A stretch of DNA of 64,000 nt from Chryseolinea sp. H1M3-3 (GTDB lineage: Bacteria > Bacteroidota > Bacteroidia > Cytophagales > Cyclobacteriaceae): NCBI RefSeq assembly GCF_029360725.1, contig NZ_JARKMY010000010.1:824431-888430 (forward strand). Reading direction: 5' to 3'. Positions 26,232 to 34,652 of the stretch are shown here, one piece after another. Position 1 is the stretch's first letter. Each line of letters begins with the position of its first letter. Below the pieces are notes generated by a model. That model saw only the letters and a list, made by a program, of their open reading frames with translations, did not search any database and was not told the DNA's origin. The translations under genes were made by a program, and so were the position numbers.

Positions 26232-27749
26232 TTAGAATTTTCTTCTGCCCATAATCTCATCGTCCTCATCATCACCTTCGTCAGGTTTTGGAAGGGTAAA
26301 CATGCTGCTCAATAGATCTTTAAATTGTAAACCAGCTGTGAGCGAATGTTTACTGATCAAACTATATTCTGCAAGACCATGAAGCGCGAACTCCATCAAA
26401 AATAAAGTAGTTGCTACATCCTGGTTAGGATGAAATTCTTTTACAAGGTCTCTCAATCCAGGAATCGCATTAATTTGTTTTTCAAATTCACTTTGACTCA
26501 TGTCATGCAATAAGTCAACCGTGTTTCCTTCGCCGAACCAATTTGAAATTTTCCTGTACGGACTTTTCTCCTTTTGCTTTCTGAATTTATCCGGATCGGG
26601 GAAATAATTTACAAACTGCGTACGCAACGCTTTGCCTACTAAATTCTGAGCCACAATGCCCGGCCCTTCCTGCTCACCCTCATACACCAATTCTACTTTT
26701 CCCGTGATCGCAGGGATAACACCAACAAAATCGAGCACTCTTATTTGCGCGGTTTTTTCATTGTTCAAAATGCTTCTCCTCTCGGCGGATGCAACTAAGT
26801 TTTCATAGGCTGAAATAGTAAGGCGCGCAGATACTCCACTCTTTGAATCGACATACTCACTCTTGCGCGCTTCGAAGGCAATCTGCTCAATCAGGTCCTT
26901 TGCAATTTCGTTTACTGAAACAAGTCGCCGCTGCTCGGCTTTAAGACGCGCTTCTTGCTGCGTTATATGTTTTCCAATCTCTAATGTTTTTGGATAATGC
27001 GTGATGATCTGACTGTCAATCCGGTCCTTTAAAGGTGTTACGATACTTCCACGGTTGGTGTAATCCTCAGGATTTGCTGTGAATACAAACTGAATATCCA
27101 AGGGCATCCGGATTTTAAAACCCCGTATCTGAATATCACCTTCCTGCAAAATATTAAAGAGTGCAACCTGAATTCTTGCTTGTAGATCGGGCAATTCATT
27201 GATGACAAAAATACTACGGTTGGAACGTGGTATTAATCCAAAGTGAATAACACGTTCATCAGAATAAGGTAGTTTGAGGGTAGCAGCTTTGATCGGATCC
27301 ACATCACCGATCAGATCTGCTATAGAAACATCTGGCGTTGCGAGCTTTTCTGAATAACGTTCCTCTCTATGCAGCCATGCAATAGGCGTTCCTTCACCCA
27401 TCTCAGCGACCTTATCTTTACCAAATCTTGATATTGGATAGAAGGGATCATCATTTAATTCCGAACCCGCAATCACAGGAACGTACTCATCCAGCAAATT
27501 AACCATCAAACGTGCTAACCGAGTTTTTGCCTGTCCGCGTAAACCGAGCAGATTTATATCATGGCCTGCGAGTATGGCGCGCTCCAGATCTGGAATTACG
27601 GTTTCTTCATAACCCCAGATGCCTTCAAATACCGTCTGCTTATTTCTTAATCTGCTAATGAGATTTTCACGGAGCTCCTCTTTAATTGATTTTGATTTGT
27701 ATCCTGAACTCTTCAGTTGAGCCAGCGTATTTATTTTTGAATGATCCAT
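26232..27749 (-). CDS. MoxR/magnesium-chelatase-type AAA+ ATPase
   Basis: A 505-residue AAA+ protein, pair partner of the VWA gene upstream. The nucleotide site deviates from the norm: Walker A is GLRGQAKT (69-76, alanine for the usual third glycine) and Walker B is FVINELPD (181-188, asparagine for the usual aspartate before glutamate). The sensor region RIQVALFNILQEGDIQIRGF and FTANPEDYTNRGSIVTPLKD are otherwise well conserved. Homologues paired with a VWA protein occur across phyla, for example in mycobacteria (Rv0958/Rv0959 type), with the same variations as far as I recall. MoxR-VWA pairs act as remodelling chaperones, but the client is not known here. Confidence 0.9.
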   Translation of the reverse strand: MDHSKINTLAQLKSSGYKSKSIKEELRENLISRLRNKQTVFEGIWGYEETVIPDLERAILAGHDINLLGLRGQAKTRLARLMVNLLDEYVPVIAGSELNDDPFYPISRFGKDKVAEMGEGTPIAWLHREERYSEKLATPDVSIADLIGDVDPIKAATLKLPYSDERVIHFGLIPRSNRSIFVINELPDLQARIQVALFNILQEGDIQIRGFKIRMPLDIQFVFTANPEDYTNRGSIVTPLKDRIDSQIITHYPKTLEIGKHITQQEARLKAEQRRLVSVNEIAKDLIEQIAFEARKSEYVDSKSGVSARLTISAYENLVASAERRSILNNEKTAQIRVLDFVGVIPAITGKVELVYEGEQEGPGIVAQNLVGKALRTQFVNYFPDPDKFRKQKEKSPYRKISNWFGEGNTVDLLHDMSQSEFEKQINAIPGLRDLVKEFHPNQDVATTLFLMEFALHGLAEYSLISKHSLTAGLQFKDLLSSMFTLPKPDEGDDEDDEIMGRRKF

Positions 27750-27822
27750 TCTATGAAATTAATTTAACTAGGGTATCAATCGCAGCTCGGCAATGAGCCA
27801 TCGATCATGGACGTTGCACTAA

Positions 27823-28920
27823 CTATAAATTCTTCCTGCGATTTCTTTTGAAATCTTCAAACACCAGATTTCCCAATCCTTCCAGGTTGCTATAATAAGC
27901 GTTGCCATTATTTGCTTTAGTAAAATCGCGAACAAAAGCTTTTAAGTAGGGATCCGTTGCAATCATAAAGGTTGTGACGGGTACCTTCAGCTTTCTTAAT
28001 TGTCCTGCAAGGTTTAACGTCTGATTTAAAATTTTCGGATCAAGTCCGAATGCATTTTTATAATATTTAATTCCTTGTTTTATACACGTTGGTTTACCAT
28101 CCGTGATCATAAAAATCTGTTTATTTGAGTTCTTCCTTCTGCGAAGTATATCCATCGCCAATTCCAATCCTGCCACGGTGTTGGTATGATATGGACCTAC
28201 CTGAAGATACGGAAGATCTTTGATTTCAATTTGCCATGCATCGTCGCCAAATACCAGAATGTCGAGCGTGTCTTTAGGATATTTTTTTGTAATCAGCTCG
28301 GCCAACGCCATGGCTACCTTCTTGGCAGGCGTAATCCGATCTTCACCATACAAAATCATCGAATGTGAAATGTCTATCATTAACACGGTGGAGGTCTGTG
28401 TCTTGTATTCGCTTTCCATCACTTCCAGGTCTTCTTCTGTCATGAAAAAGTTGTCCAGCCCGTGGTTGATCTGCGCATTCCTCAATGAATCGGTGACCGA
28501 AATCTGGTCTAATGTATCCCCGAATTCGTAGTCCCTTCTTTCAGTGGTTTGCTCATCCCCGCGGCCGCTATGAGATGTATTATGCTCTCCCGATTTTGAT
28601 TTTTTAAGTTTACCGAAAATTTCCTCTAAGGCCGACTGTCTTAATCGTTGCTCGCTCTTGGCGTTCAGCTTAAATTCCCCTTTGGGGCCTTCATCCGTGA
28701 TGTACCCGTTTCGTTTTAAATCTTCAATAAAATCTCCGATTCCGTATTTATCATTCGTGAGACCATACTGGCGGTCTACTTCTGTAAGCCATTGTAATGC
28801 CTCGGCAACATTACCAGAAGTAATTAAAATAAGCTGCATAAAAATTTTAAGCAGCTTGTCAAAGTCACTTTGGGCTTTTTCAGGTGGTGGTGTGTAGCGG
28901 GAAAATCTGTAACCTAGCAT
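27823..28920 (-). CDS. VWA-domain protein, partner of the MoxR-like ATPase
   Basis: A 365-residue cytoplasmic protein. The N-terminal 150 residues are helical and charged, including a polar low-complexity linker GEHNTSHSGRGDEQTTERRD around 111-130. The C-terminal 190 residues are a von Willebrand factor A domain with MIDAS residues DISHS (183-187) and MITDGKPT (near residue 280). No signal peptide or membrane span is present, unlike the BatA/BatB VWA proteins of aerotolerance operons. It is 73 bp upstream of the ATPase gene in the same direction, so they are probably one operon. It presumably tethers a metal-dependent client to the ATPase; this is inferred from related systems. Confidence 0.9.
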   Translation of the reverse strand: MLGYRFSRYTPPPEKAQSDFDKLLKIFMQLILITSGNVAEALQWLTEVDRQYGLTNDKYGIGDFIEDLKRNGYITDEGPKGEFKLNAKSEQRLRQSALEEIFGKLKKSKSGEHNTSHSGRGDEQTTERRDYEFGDTLDQISVTDSLRNAQINHGLDNFFMTEEDLEVMESEYKTQTSTVLMIDISHSMILYGEDRITPAKKVAMALAELITKKYPKDTLDILVFGDDAWQIEIKDLPYLQVGPYHTNTVAGLELAMDILRRRKNSNKQIFMITDGKPTCIKQGIKYYKNAFGLDPKILNQTLNLAGQLRKLKVPVTTFMIATDPYLKAFVRDFTKANNGNAYYSNLEGLGNLVFEDFKRNRRKNL

Positions 28921-29099
28921 TTTGCGTCACTTATTCATACTTAACCCTTAATTGCAATATTCTGTTCGACACCAGCCTTTATTTTCTAAAAGGTTGGGCA
29001 TTAAAATGAGGCACGAATTCATTAACCCAAAATACTGATTTCCTTTTGGATAAAAACAAAAAATTGCCTCGAAAGGTAAGACTGATAATGGGATTGGGT

Positions 29100-29738
29100 T
29101 TAGTGATGGTGCTTAACACCCAGGTTCTTTTCCTTCATGGTACCATAGATATAGTCCCAAAGGGGAGATGAGACACCAAAAATTGTTTCTCCATTTTTAT
29201 AATGATGAATACCGTGATTCACCCACAAAAATTTGAAAACATTTTTTGGTGGTGCAAACGCATGAACCATGTAATGGATGGCAAGATATGCAGCATACCC
29301 AACCAAAAATCCTGGCAAAAATGAAAACACAAAATCACCCATGACTAATCTGAACAACAACAATAATATAGTTGCAATAGTCACACTTAACAGCGGAGGC
29401 ATGGCAAGCCGGTCTTTATCTTTAGGGAACTCGTGATGCACGCCATGAATGGTATATTGAAGTTTTGCGCGCAGCTCCGAATATGTTTTCATATGAAAAA
29501 CATACCGATGCGTTACATATTCTACCCAGGTAAACGCGATAAATCCTACTAAAAACATTCCCACCGTCGTGGCAACTGAAAGATTGGTGTGCGTTGCACT
29601 CCAAATTAACAGCCCAATTGAATAAACAGAAAAAATACTTAACGGGATGGCAATGTGGGTTCGCGTCAACTTCTCCAGCACAGGGTTTTGGAAGAGCTTT
29701 TGCGTTCCTTTATTCTTCGGTGTAACTTCCTTCGTCAT
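29100..29738 (-). CDS. Fatty-acid hydroxylase/sterol desaturase-family di-iron membrane enzyme
   Basis: A 212-residue membrane enzyme with four spans and the full histidine-cluster set of the family: HRYVFH (77-82), HGVHH (98-102), HYMVH (155-159) and HGIHH (175-179). The motif order and HEFPKDKDRLAMPP segment closely resemble fatty acid 2-hydroxylases (FA2H/Scs7 type), which hydroxylate the alpha carbon of sphingolipid acyl chains. Many Bacteroidota make sphingolipids or hydroxylated sulfonolipids, so that is a plausible substrate. A carotenoid or sterol substrate is less likely. It follows bshA (46 bp), possibly in the same operon. Confidence 0.88.
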   Translation of the reverse strand: MTKEVTPKNKGTQKLFQNPVLEKLTRTHIAIPLSIFSVYSIGLLIWSATHTNLSVATTVGMFLVGFIAFTWVEYVTHRYVFHMKTYSELRAKLQYTIHGVHHEFPKDKDRLAMPPLLSVTIATILLLLFRLVMGDFVFSFLPGFLVGYAAYLAIHYMVHAFAPPKNVFKFLWVNHGIHHYKNGETIFGVSSPLWDYIYGTMKEKNLGVKHHH

Positions 29739-29784
29739 AAAACATTCATCTTAAAGTATACAAATCGCTCACCCTTAATGTACG

Positions 29785-30927
29785 TCATATTGTAGCTTTG
29801 GATGCAGTTTTTTCTAGTATTTTATGATAATAGTTTTCATACAGCGGTAAAATTTTGCTGATATCAAATTCCTGTGCCCGCTTTAAAGCATTTATCTTGA
29901 AAGTGGGCAAATTGTTTTTATCCAGGACAAACAATGATTTGCGTGTCATGTCTTCAACATCTCCCACCGAACTCAAAAAACCAGTCACGCCCTGAACATT
30001 TAGCTCAGGTAAACCGCCTGCATCTGAACTGATAACAGGAACTTCACATGCCATCGCTTCGAGCGCTGCTAAACCAAAACTTTCCTTTTCTGAAGGCATT
30101 AAGAACAGATCCGCCACGGAAAGGACTTCTTCAACCGCCTCCAGCTTCCCCAAAAAACGCACATCATCGGATATCGCGAGTTCGCGACACATCGCTTCTG
30201 CTCGGGTTCTCTCTGGGCCATCCCCTATTAATAAAAGCTTACTGGGAATTTCCTGATGAAGATTGGCGAATACTTTAATTACGTCCTGAACCCGCTTTAC
30301 TTTTCTAAAATTCGAAGTATGTACCACCAAAGCTTCGTCTTTGGGACAAATGGCTTTTTTAAAGTGCTCTTTTTTCTGTTTCTTAAATTTCTCAAGATCG
30401 ACAAAGTTAGGTATCACTTCAATGTCATTGGTAATCTGAAAGGACGCATACGTCTCACTGCGCAGATGATTAGAAACGGCGGTAACACCATCCGATTGAT
30501 TGATGCTGAAAGTGACCACAGGTTCATAAGAAGCATCTTTACCAACCAGCGTTATGTCCGTGCCGTGAAGCGTAGTAACAAAAGGTATTGAGATACCGTG
30601 AGTCTTCAAAATCTGCTTGGCCATGTAGGCAGCCGAAGCATGCGGAATGGCATAATGGACATGCAGCAGATCCAATTTTTCATTTTTCACCACACTTACC
30701 ATTTTGCTGGCTAGCGCAAGTTCGTATGGCGGAAATTCAAATAAAGGATAAGACCGGAAATCTACTTCGTGATAGAATAGATTTTCATTCAGAAAATCCA
30801 ATCTCGTAGGCTGAGAATAGGTGATGAAATGAATTTTGTGACCTTCTTTAGCTAGTGCTTTTCCGAGTTCGGTAGCCACTACGCCGCTTCCACCAAAGGT
30901 TGGATAACAGACAATTCCGATATTCAT
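29785..30927 (-). CDS. bshA: N-acetyl-alpha-D-glucosaminyl L-malate synthase
   Basis: BshA is the GT4 enzyme that joins UDP-GlcNAc and L-malate, the first step of bacillithiol synthesis. Diagnostic features are IGIVCYPTFGGSGVVATEL at the start, HYAIPHASAAYMAKQIL near residue 95, TTLHGTDITLVG near 123, and the EX7E region KESFGLAALEAMACEVPVIS near residue 280. At 380 residues it has the normal length. Bacteroidota commonly carry the pathway; bshB and bshC are not in this window. Its minus-strand upstream region (130 bp) carries no clear promoter. Confidence 0.95.
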   Translation of the reverse strand: MNIGIVCYPTFGGSGVVATELGKALAKEGHKIHFITYSQPTRLDFLNENLFYHEVDFRSYPLFEFPPYELALASKMVSVVKNEKLDLLHVHYAIPHASAAYMAKQILKTHGISIPFVTTLHGTDITLVGKDASYEPVVTFSINQSDGVTAVSNHLRSETYASFQITNDIEVIPNFVDLEKFKKQKKEHFKKAICPKDEALVVHTSNFRKVKRVQDVIKVFANLHQEIPSKLLLIGDGPERTRAEAMCRELAISDDVRFLGKLEAVEEVLSVADLFLMPSEKESFGLAALEAMACEVPVISSDAGGLPELNVQGVTGFLSSVGDVEDMTRKSLFVLDKNNLPTFKINALKRAQEFDISKILPLYENYYHKILEKTASKATI

Positions 30928-31057
30928 TTTTCAAATAATAATAGTTGGTGTGTGGGTAAGCGTGTGTGTTATAGCTTTTTGTTAACCAAGATCATCGGTC
31001 ACTTCTTTGACGAATATGTTTGAAAAATATTGTAAGTATAATGAAAGCGAATCTCGT

Positions 31058-33964
31058 TTAGTAATCGTATTTACAATAATCGAAAATGGACTCATAAACC
31101 ACATCTTGTATGCGAGAACGTATATTGCTCGTGATTAGTTTTCCGCTTCTATCAGGATATACACGGTTTGAAAGAAAAATATAAACCAGATCAAATTCCG
31201 GGTCAATCCAAATACAGGTTCCCGTAAAACCCGTATGTCCAAACGTACTGGGCGAAGCCTTTAGTGATGTCGGACTATTCCATTCACTTTGAACGGGTTT
31301 ATCCCACCCTAAACCCCGCCGGCTTTTGTCGAATTGCTTGGCCGTAAACAAGTTTACAGTTTCCGGTTTGTAATATTGATATCCACCATACGACCCTTCC
31401 TGCAATAACATTTGACCAAGTTTGGCCAAATCAGTTGCATTGCTGAATAATCCGGCGTGCCCTGCCACACCCCCCATCATGGCTGCCCGCTCATCGTGTA
31501 CCGTCCCAGCTATGTGCGTCTTTCTATATATTTTATCGTCTTCGGTTGGCGCTATTTGCTGCGCCGGAAATCTCTTCAACGGTGTGAACCCTGTCGTATA
31601 GGCTCCCAGTGGTTCGTAAAGATTTTGTGCAAGAAACTCATCGATGGGCTGATTAAAAATTCTTTCGGCCAACCGCTGAAGTAACAAAAAACCAAGATCA
31701 CTATACTGGTAGGAATACGGTGTTCGTGGCGGCTTATTCTGTAATTTGGACTCGCCTATCCATGACCATACCGAATCTCTTAGAAGGGGGGCGGCATATA
31801 AATCGGGCGAAACCTGAAGTGGATAGACGTCGCTCTGTACGCGACTGTAATACTGCGGCAAAAAAACATTGTCTTTCACGGTTTGTGTCCACATCGGAAT
31901 AAATGGCACAAGTCCAGCCTGATGCGTAAGCATTTCCACCAACGTTATATCTTTTTTATTGGTGTTCTTTAGTTCAGGCAAATAGTAAGACAATTTTTTA
32001 TTTAAGTCGATCAGTCCCTTTTCATACATGAACATAACCGTTTGAAGCGTCGCTGACACTTTGGTAAGTGACGCTAAATCATAAATATTTTCCTCTTTTA
32101 CAGAATCGGCTGGCTCGTAAGTCAGGCCTCCGAATGACTTGTCGTATATTACCTTACCCTTGCGTGCGACCAGAATTTGGCAGCCGGGCGTTGCATGGGT
32201 AGTGATTGCCTCATCGACAATGTTTTTAATTTTTTCCAACGTTTTACTGCTCATGGCAGCATCTTCAGGAAGGGAATACGTGAGCCGTCTGAGTGTTTCT
32301 GTTTCCAATCCGGTTCCCGCGGCAGCGGAGGCCGAAAACGTATACGGCAAAACACCATTTGCTTTAAGGCCGCCAAAAATAACCTGCGGAATAGCACGCA
32401 GGGTTTCCGACACCGCTGCATAGGCAGTTATGATGGTAACATTTGGAATGTTCTCCTGCAAAAAGCTCTCGTTTCCAAAATCGCATAATATGATTTCGTG
32501 CGCCGAGCTATACCGTTGTATTTCTGCCTTAATCTTTTGGATGACACCCGCCGAGGTTTCCGGAAAAACACCGATGATTATGGTGTGCTGTTGTTTTTTA
32601 AAAGCGTCGAAAAGCGAGTCAACATTTGAATTTTCGCTAAGAGGGAAATAATCAGGATGAACATATTTTAAAATGTACTGATAAAATTCTCCTGACTTAC
32701 GGGCCGTAGTATTGATATAAACAAACCGTTTATTTTCTAATGTTGAAATGGGCACTACTTGTTGTTGGTCTTGAATAACTGTGACGCCCGCTTCATAGAG
32801 TTTCTGGCTCATCACTTGCGCTTCAGAGGAATTTAATTTTGCTAAGAGATTGTCCGTGGTAAGTGTCGTGGTGCGCCACAAACCAGCGTCATACTTGGCG
32901 GCTAATATTTTCCTTACGCTCTTCGTTAAAAGGGTTTCATAACGCTCTTCCTTTTTTATCAAACGTTTTATTTTCCTGATTGCTGGCCCGACGTCTTCAG
33001 ACGATATCAACAGATCATTACCTGTCTGAAAGGCAAGCAGTGCATCATTTCCCTTGCTTTTTTCATCTCCTTCTTCTTTCGCCGATAAGTCTATTAGGGT
33101 AAGTCCTTGATAGTTTGTCTCTTTTTCTAACCAATCTCCAGAAAACAACAACGAAATGGTTGGCGCATCAAATTCATTTTTTCTAACCAGGTTTTTATCT
33201 TGATAAAAAAGCGGGAATTTTGCGGGCGCTGTCATGACACCAGCAATTTTATTTTCAAATAAATTGTAAAAGGACAATGTTTTGGAGGTATCGACACTCA
33301 ATTGCATAACTGGAAAATCCTCTTTGACGTCTAACACGGTGGCTCCATTAACAGTAAAATTTTTCACCACAGCGAGCATGCCATGATCCTGAAGTCCTTT
33401 CATAAAGGCTACCGACCTGGATGCAACACGTTTGTTATCTTGCCCAAAAGAATAATGACTCAGGGAATCTCGAAAACTTTCGGCGACAGTTGCAAAAGGG
33501 GAAATATTCATATGTGCTCCAAGCAACCTCATTTTTCTGGCAATTTCCCGGCCGGTAAAATAGGCTGCGGAATCATTTCTCGAAGCACCTATGATATACG
33601 CATCTGGAAAATGTATTGTACTATCGCGGCGCTGGCCAATGCCAACTGGTGCGGCTTGTGCAATCAGTAAAGGAATCTGGGAAACATGCTGTAACCGGTT
33701 TGTGATATTAGCTTGCTGAACAGGGCCTAAAGAATCAAAAACAACTCCTCCGACTTCTTTGCTTTTAATCTGACTTTCAATCTTTTCAATGGCAGCTTTG
33801 CTAACCCGTGATGGAACAGGGACCATGAACAGCTGACCAATCTTTTCGTCAATGCTTAACGAGTTGAAGACACTATCCACCCACGCGTTTTTATCAGGCT
33901 GCGCCAGCGATTGCCCTGATATTCCGCAAATCATCAGAATATATACAAAAACTTTTTTCAACAT
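31058..33964 (-). CDS. Secreted fusion of a degenerate GH3-type domain and a serine beta-lactamase-type domain
   Basis: A 968-residue secreted protein (signal peptide ends near QSLAQ). Residues about 25-360 align with the GH3 beta-N-acetylglucosaminidase fold, but the key blocks are altered. The substrate-aspartate block reads IAQAAPVG and the KHFxGHG block reads KNFTVNG (201-207), so the catalytic His and binding Asp are missing; the nucleophile position (D292) remains. Residues about 360-560 are the second GH3 domain. From 570 on there is a class-C-beta-lactamase/DD-peptidase-like domain with SLTK (632-635), YSD and HTG. GH3-beta-lactamase fusions are common in Bacteroidota. The ATG at 33964 is preferred over the GTG at 33970. 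Confidence 0.88.
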   Translation of the reverse strand: MLKKVFVYILMICGISGQSLAQPDKNAWVDSVFNSLSIDEKIGQLFMVPVPSRVSKAAIEKIESQIKSKEVGGVVFDSLGPVQQANITNRLQHVSQIPLLIAQAAPVGIGQRRDSTIHFPDAYIIGASRNDSAAYFTGREIARKMRLLGAHMNISPFATVAESFRDSLSHYSFGQDNKRVASRSVAFMKGLQDHGMLAVVKNFTVNGATVLDVKEDFPVMQLSVDTSKTLSFYNLFENKIAGVMTAPAKFPLFYQDKNLVRKNEFDAPTISLLFSGDWLEKETNYQGLTLIDLSAKEEGDEKSKGNDALLAFQTGNDLLISSEDVGPAIRKIKRLIKKEERYETLLTKSVRKILAAKYDAGLWRTTTLTTDNLLAKLNSSEAQVMSQKLYEAGVTVIQDQQQVVPISTLENKRFVYINTTARKSGEFYQYILKYVHPDYFPLSENSNVDSLFDAFKKQQHTIIIGVFPETSAGVIQKIKAEIQRYSSAHEIILCDFGNESFLQENIPNVTIITAYAAVSETLRAIPQVIFGGLKANGVLPYTFSASAAAGTGLETETLRRLTYSLPEDAAMSSKTLEKIKNIVDEAITTHATPGCQILVARKGKVIYDKSFGGLTYEPADSVKEENIYDLASLTKVSATLQTVMFMYEKGLIDLNKKLSYYLPELKNTNKKDITLVEMLTHQAGLVPFIPMWTQTVKDNVFLPQYYSRVQSDVYPLQVSPDLYAAPLLRDSVWSWIGESKLQNKPPRTPYSYQYSDLGFLLLQRLAERIFNQPIDEFLAQNLYEPLGAYTTGFTPLKRFPAQQIAPTEDDKIYRKTHIAGTVHDERAAMMGGVAGHAGLFSNATDLAKLGQMLLQEGSYGGYQYYKPETVNLFTAKQFDKSRRGLGWDKPVQSEWNSPTSLKASPSTFGHTGFTGTCIWIDPEFDLVYIFLSNRVYPDRSGKLITSNIRSRIQDVVYESIFDYCKYDY

Positions 33965-34232
33965 CCCCACGTTGAGTTTTGAAATGGATAATTATACACG
34001 CAACTTTATGCGGCCTTCAAGTTATAAAATTAGTTAATCGGTAAAAGATGATTTATGTATGAACGGGAATTGGATGAAATTTCAAAGATAAACCATCGCT
34101 GTAGATAAAAGTTCATTGCCAGGATTTTAATTAATTCAAGCTGGCAAGGCGTAATTCTATAGAGAAACAGTCGTCCAACATCCCAAGCCAGTCGGCTGGT
34201 TATTACATTCCATCCTCGTAAAGATTTTACAT

Positions 34233-34616
34233 ATGAAGCTACCTCAGTTATTTACAAAGACGCCAAACTATAAAAGATTTGCATATACGCCCAGGCACTA
34301 CGATCCAGCTGAAGAGGAACGCAAGGAACGAGAAGAACGGATTCGTAAAGAACTCGGCGCAGACGTGCCTGGCAAGCAAGAAGAAGATGAAATTCACGGC
34401 TATAGGAAAAGAATAGCCGGCTCGTTTCGGACTGCAAAAAAAACAGTTACCGTGCAAAGAGATCCTTCAGCCACCATGCTAAGGCTCATTATATTAACGG
34501 TGCTTACCATTGGACTTATTGCTTTCATCGAATATGGCCGAGTCGCTTTGTATGGCCTGGCAGTTGTATTTGTACCTTTTTATTTGTACCTAAAGTTCAG
34601 GAAGTTCAGGCGCTAA
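34233..34616 (+). CDS. Small conserved membrane protein upstream of mutL
   Basis: A 127-residue protein. The first 85 residues are highly charged and probably helical (EEERKEREERIRKELG near residues 27-42), with no signal peptide. Two membrane spans follow (about 83-102 and 104-120), and the protein ends in a basic tail. No enzymatic motif was seen. A small gene of this kind directly upstream of mutL seems to be common in Cytophagales, which supports it as real. It begins 37 bp before the mutL ATG and is likely co-transcribed. It might anchor something at the inner membrane, but no function should be assigned. Confidence 0.72.
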   Translation: MKLPQLFTKTPNYKRFAYTPRHYDPAEEERKEREERIRKELGADVPGKQEEDEIHGYRKRIAGSFRTAKKTVTVQRDPSATMLRLIILTVLTIGLIAFIEYGRVALYGLAVVFVPFYLYLKFRKFRR

Positions 34617-34652
34617 ATCTGCACTTTAAATTTTGACCTTGCGCGACCATTC

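Noticed and set aside
26159-26275. A 39-residue extension of the AlbA_2 protein overlapping the AAA+ gene
   Set aside because: A -33/-7 promoter lies inside this stretch and the ATG at 26158 fits the domain start.
32139-32488. Overlapping plus-strand frames of about 100 residues inside the GH3/beta-lactamase gene
   Set aside because: Antisense to a well supported CDS, with no family resemblance or ribosome-binding site.
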